This document shows positions 1 through 4,488 of a DNA stretch of 6,534 bases, in pieces. A model generated the notes under the pieces. It ran no database searches. It was given only the letters and a program-made list of their open reading frames with translations, and was not told where the DNA came from. The stretch spans positions 1 to 6,534 of the forward strand of contig CALLKF010000176.1 in assembly GCA_938008535.1 (NCBI GenBank), given 5' to 3'. The position numbers were made by a program, and so were the translations under genes. Numbering within the stretch: the stretch's first letter is position 1; the number at the start of each line of letters is the position of its first letter. The DNA comes from an uncultured Saprospirales bacterium. Its GTDB lineage: Bacteria > Bacteroidota > Bacteroidia > Chitinophagales > JADIYW01.

Positions 1-34
1 GACACTCTTTCCCTACACGACGCTCTTCCGATCT
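1..34 (+). other. Illumina TruSeq Read 1 adapter remnant (artefact)
   Basis: Positions 2-34 match the Illumina TruSeq Read 1 adapter, ending in GCTCTTCCGATCT. Base 1 may be the last base of an index. The match is from memory but is full-length. This marks a contig end made of untrimmed adapter. The adapter happens to be open in the same frame as the downstream helicase fragment, so an automatic gene caller would extend that protein falsely into it. The native sequence begins at about position 35. Confidence 0.97.
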
Positions 35-420
35 TTGATATACCAAATGAACCTGAAAATTATATTCATAGAATTGGTAGAACTGGAAGAGCTGATAAAG
101 ATGGTATTGCCATAAGTTTTGTTACGAAAGATGATGCTGAAAAAGTAGCGCGTATCGAAGCATTAATGAATAAAAAAATTGCTGGCAAACGTGTTCCAAA
201 AGAAATTGAAGTGGTAAAGGAACTGATAAAAGAAGAAATGCCTGAGCTCAGCGAAAAGAAATTAGCGACCAAAGTTCCGAAGAAAAAAACAGAAGAAAAA
301 GGCGCCAGCTTTCATGAAAAGAAACTAAAAAATCAAAAGGTAAACGTAAAAATAAGGCACGAAGAAAAAATGAAAAAGAAATACGGAAGGCCAAAAACGC
401 GCGGACAAAAAAGGAAGTAA
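35..420 (+). CDS. DEAD-box RNA helicase, C-terminal fragment (RhlE-like), 5'-truncated by contig end
   Basis: This is the end of an ATP-dependent RNA helicase of superfamily 2. The frame is open from the adapter junction to the TAA at 418-420 and reads FDIPNEPENYIHRIGRTGRA. That contains the D-x-P segment and motif VI (HRIGRTGR, about positions 67-90), whose arginines contact ATP in the second RecA-like domain. It is followed by the domain's final strand and helices (GIAISFVTKDDAEKVARIEAL) and a tail of about 80 residues rich in Lys, Arg and Glu. Such basic tails are typical of RhlE-type helicases and help bind structured RNA. Domain 1 (Q motif, Walker A, DEAD) and most of domain 2 are missing. 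The ATG at 166 is internal, since motif VI lies upstream in the same frame. The likely role is rRNA or mRNA remodelling. The exact subfamily cannot be fixed from this fragment. Confidence 0.9.
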
Positions 421-450
421 TTAGCTAATTAGCTAATTAGTAAATTACTT
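415..450. terminator. Hairpin between convergent helicase and tyrA genes, candidate bidirectional terminator
   Basis: AAGTAATT (415-422) pairs with AATTACTT (443-450). After an A·A mismatch and a G·T wobble, CTAATT (425-430) pairs with AATTAG (435-440), leaving an AGCT loop. The hairpin contains the stop codons of both convergent genes (418-420 and 445-447). On the minus strand it is followed after two bases by TTTTTT (406-412 region), so termination of tyrA transcripts is more plausible than of helicase transcripts, which have only a weak T-rich tail. The interior is a tandem repeat of GCTAATTA (424-431 and 432-439), itself made of overlapping palindromes. The stem is AT-rich, so its strength is uncertain. 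Confidence 0.5.
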
Positions 451-1287
451 TAATATCTTCCTGATTTCGTTAGCGTCTTTCATAAATTGTTTCAATTCTT
501 CATTTTTATTTTTGTTGATGAGATTTCTGAAATGATACATTTTTTCGATGTAGGTATCCATCACTTCTAATAAATAATTTTTGTTTTGGTGAAAGATCGG
601 TGCCCACATTTCTGGCGAGCTTTTCGCTAAACGTACCGTACTTTCAAAACCACCTGCAGCCATTTCTAAGATCGCTTCTTCGTCTTTTTCTTTTTCTAAA
701 ACAGTCGCAGCGAGCACAAACGAACTGATATGTGAAATGTGGGAAATATACGCAGCGTGCATATCGTGTTGGTGTGCATCCATATATTTTATGCGCATGC
801 CAAGTGTTGTGTACATTTTTTCAATGAGCTCTACAGCATCAGCATTGCTGTTTTCCTTATCACAAATAATACACACTTTATCATGAAACAAATTGCTGAT
901 CGCTGCCGAAGGTCCTGAGTTTTCGGTACCAGCCATTGGATGCGAAGCCACATATTGCTTACGGTTTGGGTGATTTTTTATAGCATCAATGATGTGTCCT
1001 TTGGTGGAACCCATATCCGTAATAATTTGATGCGGTGCAACCCTATCGAGCACATATAACAATTCATCGATCAGTAAATTTACAGGAACGGTTAATATGA
1101 TTAAATCTGCTTGCGAAATGGCTTCATCTTTAGAAACTATTTGATCAACCAGCCCTAATTCCAACGCTAAGTCATTGCTTTTTTGTGTGCGGCCAACGCC
1201 TAAAAATTGCGTGGCGAAATTCGCTGCACGCAAGTCTTTCGCTACCGAACCACCAATTAAACCTATACCAAATATTGCTGCTTTCAT
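445..1287 (-). CDS. tyrA: Prephenate dehydrogenase
   Basis: Cytoplasmic NAD(P)-dependent oxidative decarboxylation of prephenate to 4-hydroxyphenylpyruvate, the Tyr branch of aromatic synthesis. The 280-residue protein is a normal length for a single-domain TyrA with no fused chorismate mutase or ACT domain. Visible motifs: the Rossmann dinucleotide loop GIGLIGGS (7-14), DMGSTK (91-96), the catalytic-type HPMAGTE (His116), a His-rich helix around 172-186, and GGFESTVRLAKSSPEMW (212-228), whose Arg219 fits the substrate-carboxylate Arg of the family. The start is set by the GxGxxG loop, which falls at residue 7 as is usual. It is the last gene of the operon, 14 bp after the aminotransferase, with no clear Shine-Dalgarno. 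Arogenate specificity cannot be excluded, but the presence of PheA and an aminotransferase favours prephenate. Confidence 0.95.
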   Translation of the reverse strand: MKAAIFGIGLIGGSVAKDLRAANFATQFLGVGRTQKSNDLALELGLVDQIVSKDEAISQADLIILTVPVNLLIDELLYVLDRVAPHQIITDMGSTKGHIIDAIKNHPNRKQYVASHPMAGTENSGPSAAISNLFHDKVCIICDKENSNADAVELIEKMYTTLGMRIKYMDAHQHDMHAAYISHISHISSFVLAATVLEKEKDEEAILEMAAGGFESTVRLAKSSPEMWAPIFHQNKNYLLEVMDTYIEKMYHFRNLINKNKNEELKQFMKDANEIRKILK

Positions 1288-1301
1288 TTATGAATTAAGA
1301 T

Positions 1302-2468
1302 TTATGATTTTAGATTTTGAATTCTATTCAGAGCTTCTTGTAAGTCTTTTTCAGGACTGCATAAAGATATACGAATGTATCGGTTTCCGTTGCTACCGAA
1401 AATAAAACCTGGTGTGATAAACACATTGGCTTCATGTAAAATCTTTTCTGTTAATGCTTCTACATCTTTATAGCTATCTGGAATTTTTGCCCACAAAAAC
1501 ATACCAATCTGTTCTTTATTATAAACACATTGCAACGCATCCATAATTTGATACGCATACGCACGGCGCTTTTTATACTCATCATTTCGAGCATCGTGCC
1601 ACGTCGAATCATTAGATAATGCTGCTATTGCAGCTTCTTGCAATGGCAAATACATGCCGCTGTCTACATTACTTTTTACTTTTAAAATAGTGTCAATGTA
1701 TTCTTTTTTTCCAGCAACTAAGCCAACACGTGCACCAGCCAAGTTGTGTGACTTGCTTAATGAATTTAATTCCAGACAAACATCTTTTGCACCTTCTGTT
1801 TGAAAGATAGAAACCGGTTTGCCTTCATTCAATACTAAACTATATGGATTGTCGTTGATGATTAGAATTTTATAATGATTAGCAAGATTTATCAATGATT
1901 TAAAAATCTCGTCGTTGCCTTTCGCTCCGGTTGGCATATTTGGATAATTTACCCAAATCAGTTTTGCTTCTTTTAAAATAGATTCATCAATTTTAGAGAA
2001 GTCAGGCGCCCAATTATTATTTTCATCTAAATCATAATAAATTGGCTCAGCACCTGCTAAATAAGTAGCAGACGAGTATGTTGGATAACCAGGATTTGGT
2101 ACCAGCACTTTATCGCCAACATTTAAGAATGCTTGCGAAATATGCGAAATTCCTTCTTTAGATCCTAATAAAGGTAAGATTTCCGTATCAGGATTTAAGT
2201 CAACTTCGTAGGTGTTTTTATACCAGTCACTCATCGCTTTGCGCAACGCAGGAATGCCAATATAACTTTGATAGCCATGATTTTTTATATTAGATGCAGA
2301 TGTTTTAAATGCATCAATAGTTTGCTGCGATGGTGCCTGGTCAGGATTTCCAATTCCTAAATTAATGATATCTTTTCCACTTGCACGCAATTGAGCTATT
2401 TCTTTCAGCTTCGCAGAAAAGTAGTATTCATTGATGTTTTGTAGTTTATTTGCCGCTTGTATAATCAT
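1302..2468 (-). CDS. Class I/II PLP-dependent aminotransferase (aromatic branch)
   Basis: A fold-type I aminotransferase of 388 residues, expected to be cytoplasmic. Visible motifs: GSKEGI (102-107) in the cofactor phosphate loop, NPGYPTY (125-131), NYPNMPTG (174-181) in place of the usual NPxNPTG, DNPYS (206-210) with the Asp that pairs with the pyridine nitrogen and Tyr209, the Schiff-base lysine K239 in SLSKSHNLAGARVG, and RISL with the carboxylate-binding Arg366. The protein resembles the aminotransferases that sit in Bacteroides aromatic clusters, often annotated as aspartate or LL-diaminopimelate type. Lying between pheA and tyrA, it most likely transaminates phenylpyruvate and 4-hydroxyphenylpyruvate to Phe and Tyr. 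That substrate choice is inferred from context. It lies 51 bp after pheA and 14 bp before tyrA. Confidence 0.92.
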   Translation of the reverse strand: MIIQAANKLQNINEYYFSAKLKEIAQLRASGKDIINLGIGNPDQAPSQQTIDAFKTSASNIKNHGYQSYIGIPALRKAMSDWYKNTYEVDLNPDTEILPLLGSKEGISHISQAFLNVGDKVLVPNPGYPTYSSATYLAGAEPIYYDLDENNNWAPDFSKIDESILKEAKLIWVNYPNMPTGAKGNDEIFKSLINLANHYKILIINDNPYSLVLNEGKPVSIFQTEGAKDVCLELNSLSKSHNLAGARVGLVAGKKEYIDTILKVKSNVDSGMYLPLQEAAIAALSNDSTWHDARNDEYKKRRAYAYQIMDALQCVYNKEQIGMFLWAKIPDSYKDVEALTEKILHEANVFITPGFIFGSNGNRYIRISLCSPEKDLQEALNRIQNLKS

Positions 2469-2491
2469 GTAAAATAAGTTTGAATGTTTTC

Positions 2492-2520
2492 ATTAGCTAA
2501 TTATCGAATTCGCTAATTAT
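2492..2520. repeat. AT-rich repeat tract in the pheA-aminotransferase junction
   Basis: GCTAATTAT occurs twice here as a direct repeat (2496-2504 and 2512-2520), separated by CGAATTC. ATTAGC and GCTAAT (2492-2497 and 2512-2517) also form an inverted pair. The same 8-mer GCTAATTA is tandemly repeated at 424-439 at the far end of the operon. The tract fills most of the 51-bp gap between the pheA stop and the aminotransferase start. The function is unknown. It could be a simple-sequence spacer or a weak RNA hairpin. Confidence 0.6.
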
Positions 2521-3356
2521 TAAATTAATTTATCGCCTTGTTTATATTCACCTAAAATTTTTAATTCTTTTGTTAATGGTTCAATTTCTATAAGCATTTT
2601 TTTGTAACTATCTACATCATCAAATTCCAAATCAGCATACATATAATATTGCCATTCTTCACCAACAACTGGTAGTGATTGAATTTTTGTTAGATTGATA
2701 TTGTGCTCACCAATGATGGTTAATACTTTCGCCAAACTACCTGCAGTATGCTGAGCACGAAATGAAATTGATGATTTGTTGATAGTCGACTGTTGATTGC
2801 TGACTTTTGACCGATTTTGTAAAATTAAAAAGCGTGTAAAATTGCGTTTATTATCATGAATATCTTCAGCTAAAATTTCTAAATCAAAAACTTCTGCTGC
2901 ACGCTTACTAGCAACAGCAGCACGATGTTTGATATGATTTTGTTTAATTTCTTTTGCACTTAACGCAGTATCATCCGATTCTACCAATTGTATAGTTGGA
3001 TAATTATCAAAAAAACTTCTGCATTGCAACAACGCCATTGGATGAGAATGAATTTCTTCGATGTGTTCAATTTTTTGATTTGGCAACGCCATTAAATTCA
3101 TTTCTATACGTAAATACACTTCACCAACAATTGTTAAATCTGAATTTCTAAGCATCGAATAATTTGGTAAAATTGCACCAGCTAAAGAATTTTCAATAGC
3201 ACAAACAGCAAAGTTAGCTTCCTCTTGTTTCATTACATTAAACAATAAAGGAAACGAAGCACATTCAACTGTTTCAAAATCATTTCCAAAAAACTTCAGT
3301 GCAGCAATTTCGTGAAACGATGCTTCAAAACCTTGTATGGCAATTTTATTTTTCAT
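2520..3356 (-). CDS. pheA: Prephenate dehydratase with C-terminal ACT domain
   Basis: Converts prephenate to phenylpyruvate by decarboxylation and dehydration, the committed Phe step. The 278-residue monofunctional form has no chorismate mutase. The catalytic part (about 4-180) shows IAIQGFEASFHEIAA, IENSLAG (54-60), SHPMALLQC (104-112), DDTA (128-131) and the active-site NFTRF (172-176). The ACT domain (about 195-272) shows SISFRAQHTAGSLAKVL and INLTKIQSLP. Its two Phe-binding motifs differ from the textbook GALV and ESRP: they read GSLA (206-209) and QSLP (226-229). I recall QSLP as common in Bacteroidota, so allosteric Phe control may still operate. A low-complexity linker (182-195) joins the domains. 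It is the first gene of the operon, preceded by a leader peptide and attenuator. Confidence 0.96.
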   Translation of the reverse strand: MKNKIAIQGFEASFHEIAALKFFGNDFETVECASFPLLFNVMKQEEANFAVCAIENSLAGAILPNYSMLRNSDLTIVGEVYLRIEMNLMALPNQKIEHIEEIHSHPMALLQCRSFFDNYPTIQLVESDDTALSAKEIKQNHIKHRAAVASKRAAEVFDLEILAEDIHDNKRNFTRFLILQNRSKVSNQQSTINKSSISFRAQHTAGSLAKVLTIIGEHNINLTKIQSLPVVGEEWQYYMYADLEFDDVDSYKKMLIEIEPLTKELKILGEYKQGDKLI

Positions 3357-3383
3357 GTTTTTATTTTTAATCTAAATCTTAAA

Positions 3384-3415
3384 GGACTTCTTTTTTATTT
3401 CATAAAAAAAAGTCC
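3384..3415 (-). promoter_or_regulatory. Second hairpin overlapping the attenuator U-run, just before pheA
   Basis: In the minus-strand RNA, GGACTTTTTTTT (3415-3404, the terminator 3' arm plus U-run) can pair with AAAAAGAAGTCC (3395-3384). This gives a 12-bp stem with one G·U pair and an 8-nt loop. The structure is mutually exclusive with the terminator. It can form only in transcripts that have read past the U-run, so it may shape the read-through mRNA: 5' end protection, or access to the pheA start 27 nt downstream. It could also act as a weak back-up terminator. The role is inferred. Confidence 0.5.
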
Positions 3416-3433
3416 CGAAATTATTTCGAGACT
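3404..3433 (-). terminator. Intrinsic terminator of the pheA leader (attenuator)
   Basis: On the minus strand, AGTCTCGAAA (3433-3424), loop TAA, and TTTCGGGACT (3420-3411) form an uninterrupted 10-bp stem with one G·U pair. It runs directly into TTTTTTTT (3411-3404). The orientation is fixed by two facts: read on the plus strand the wobble becomes an A·C mismatch, and no T-run follows. It ends 47 nt before the pheA start codon and lies downstream of a Phe/Tyr-rich leader ORF. A strong terminator inside the 5' leader of a biosynthetic operon only makes sense as an attenuator. Confidence 0.9.
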
Positions 3434-3471
3434 CATTATACTTAATTTTTCTTACAGTATTTTTTGTCTCG
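3427..3471 (-). promoter_or_regulatory. Antiterminator pairing of the pheA attenuator
   Basis: Minus-strand CGAGAC (3471-3466), starting one base after the leader peptide stop codon, is perfectly complementary to GTCTCG (3432-3427), the core of the terminator's 5' arm. Inside this stem, after a 5x5 internal loop, ATACT (3460-3456) pairs with AGTAT (3442-3438) around a 13-nt loop. The antiterminator and terminator therefore compete for the same strand. A ribosome at the leader stop would cover CGAGAC and let the terminator form. A ribosome stalled earlier at Phe or Tyr codons would leave it free and allow read-through. The pairing is visible in the sequence; the mechanism follows the E. coli pheA/trp model. 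Confidence 0.8.
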
Positions 3472-3472
3472 C

Positions 3473-3517
3473 TTAGTTGCGAAAAAAATAATAGCCGTAA
3501 AAGAAAGTATTGTTCAT
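3473..3517 (-). CDS. Phe/Tyr-rich leader peptide of the pheA-tyrA operon attenuator
   Basis: A 14-codon ORF reading MNNTFFYGYYFFRN and ending in TAA. Seven of its 14 codons encode Phe (4) or Tyr (3), in the order FF-Y-YY-FF. Its product is not expected to have its own function. Its translation reports the supply of charged tRNA-Phe and tRNA-Tyr, as the Phe-rich leader of E. coli pheA does. It lies on the operon strand 116 nt before the pheA stem's downstream gene start, and its stop codon is one base from the antiterminator arm. That spacing is what ribosome-mediated attenuation needs. Ribosome stalling at the first FFY or YY codons should leave the arm exposed. Stalling at the last FF is borderline. 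It has no Shine-Dalgarno, as is usual in this phylum. Sensing both amino acids fits an operon that makes both. Confidence 0.85.
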   Translation of the reverse strand: MNNTFFYGYYFFRN

Positions 3518-3582
3518 CAGCACAAATAAAAAAAGAATTACTTTAAAATGCAACTATTTTTATATTAATTCACAGTTAAATA

Positions 3583-3590
3583 CAAACTTA
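3583..3590 (-). promoter_or_regulatory. Possible -7 box (TAAGTTTG) for the pheA operon
   Basis: TAAGTTTG on the minus strand matches the Bacteroidota -7 consensus TAnnTTTG exactly. It would start transcription near 3576, about 60 nt before the leader peptide, giving a leader RNA of ordinary attenuator length. The matching -33 TTTG is weak: the nearest one lies 27 bp upstream instead of about 19-23. The box overlaps the 16-bp palindrome at 3585-3600. Confidence 0.35.
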
Positions 3591-3600
3591 ATATTAAGTT
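3585..3600. repeat. 16-bp perfect palindrome between divergent promoters
   Basis: AACTTAATATTAAGTT reads identically on both strands. It lies between the candidate promoter of the lipase (+) and overlaps the candidate -7 box of the pheA operon (-), where a dimeric regulator could affect either gene. No other copy was noticed in the window. In such AT-rich DNA a chance origin is possible. Confidence 0.45.
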
Positions 3601-3601
3601 G

Positions 3602-3632
3602 TTTGTTTTTTAGATTACAAATTATATACTTG
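3602..3632 (+). promoter_or_regulatory. Candidate Bacteroidota-type promoter for the lipase
   Basis: TTTG (3602-3605), a 19-bp spacer and TATACTTG (3625-3632) fit the Bacteroidota promoter pattern TTTG-N19-TAnnTTTG with one mismatch in the -7 box. Transcription would start at about 3639, giving a 5' leader of around 28 nt before the lipase ATG at 3667. Confidence 0.5.
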
Positions 3633-3666
3633 CGTGCATTTTTTTTAATTCCATTCCTTTAAATTA

Positions 3667-4488
3667 ATGAAAGAGTCTTCAGATTTATCGTACTGTAATA
3701 CAAAGTATCCAATTATATTAGTTAGTGGTTTAGGTTTTCATGACCAAAATAGAATTATGAATTATTGGGGAAATATTCCTGAATCATTAAAACTAAAAGG
3801 TTGCGACGTTTATACAGCAAATCAAGAAGCATTTATATCTATTCCAGATAATTCTATAAAACTAAAATTCAGAATTTTGGATATTATGGAAAAAACAAAG
3901 AAAGATAAAGTGAATCTAATTGGACATTCAAAAGGTGGTTTAGAATCAAGATATGTGGTAAGTAAGCTAGGAATGGAAAATCATATTTCAAGTATAACTA
4001 CATTAGGCACACCACATCAGGGAACACATTTAGCAGATATAATTTTAGGAAAATTACCTTTGCCAAAATTTGCTACTGCACGTTTAGTTAATTTATATGC
4101 CATGTTAATTGGCGACAAACGACCAGATAGTTTGCGCGCTGTAGTGCAAGTAACTACGGAAGCGATGAAACAATTTAATGAGGAAGTTTTAGATTCTTCA
4201 AAAGTGTATTATCAAAGTTATGCAAGTCACGTTAGTAAAGATTATCCGAATATATTATGGAAAACAATGGCTTACATTATTCGCGAATATGAAGGTAAAA
4301 ACGATGGAATGGTTGGTATTGAATCGTGTAAATGGGGAAATTATCGTGGTTTAATACAATCTGAAAATGCTAGCACTGTTAGTCATGGTGATATGGTTGG
4401 TTTAACTCAATTTTTTGGAAACACAAAATTCAATGCACATCAGTTTTTTGCAGATTTAATTCATGATTTAAAAATTAGAAATCACTAA
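3667..4488 (+). CDS. Alpha/beta-hydrolase lipase, Pseudomonas LipA-like (family I.1-type)
   Basis: A 273-residue serine ester hydrolase predicted to cleave acylglycerols or other carboxyl esters. The nucleophile elbow is GHSKGG (86-91, Ser88), in the context KVNLIGHS as in Pseudomonas aeruginosa LipA. Asp213 in NDGMVG and His240 in SHGDMVG complete the likely triad. Asp242 falls where I recall a calcium ligand in LipA. The N-terminus, NTKYPIILVSGLGF, aligns with the start of mature LipA (QTKYPIVLAHGMLGF), but the oxyanion-loop His-Gly is Ser-Gly and one residue shorter. There is no signal peptide or membrane segment, so the product should be cytosolic unless exported unusually. No lipase foldase gene is visible. 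The cysteines of the LipA disulfide are not evidently kept. It is transcribed alone, divergent from pheA, and ends in a 4-bp tail-to-tail overlap with the cyanophycinase gene. Its native substrate is unknown. Confidence 0.85.
   Translation: MKESSDLSYCNTKYPIILVSGLGFHDQNRIMNYWGNIPESLKLKGCDVYTANQEAFISIPDNSIKLKFRILDIMEKTKKDKVNLIGHSKGGLESRYVVSKLGMENHISSITTLGTPHQGTHLADIILGKLPLPKFATARLVNLYAMLIGDKRPDSLRAVVQVTTEAMKQFNEEVLDSSKVYYQSYASHVSKDYPNILWKTMAYIIREYEGKNDGMVGIESCKWGNYRGLIQSENASTVSHGDMVGLTQFFGNTKFNAHQFFADLIHDLKIRNH

Noticed and set aside
66..272. 68-codon minus-strand open frame
   Set aside because: Antisense to the helicase motif VI and basic tail; low-complexity Ser/Phe composition with no family signal.
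166..420. Helicase fragment starting as a separate 84-residue protein at the ATG at 166
   Set aside because: The same frame upstream encodes helicase motif VI, so this ATG is internal.
1175..1405. Plus-strand open frame across the tyrA start and the aminotransferase end
   Set aside because: Antisense to two well-supported genes and without a recognisable motif.
3548..3568. Six-codon plus-strand ORF MQLFLY, considered as a leader peptide
   Set aside because: It lies upstream of the lipase promoter, points away from pheA, and has no terminator partner.
3622..3654. Minus-strand ORF MELKKMHASI upstream of the Phe/Tyr leader
   Set aside because: No Phe or Tyr codons, far from the terminator, and probably upstream of the transcription start.
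3404..3666. T-box or other riboswitch in the pheA leader
   Set aside because: I see no T-box consensus, specifier loop or known aptamer core; the leader peptide and simple competing stems explain the region.
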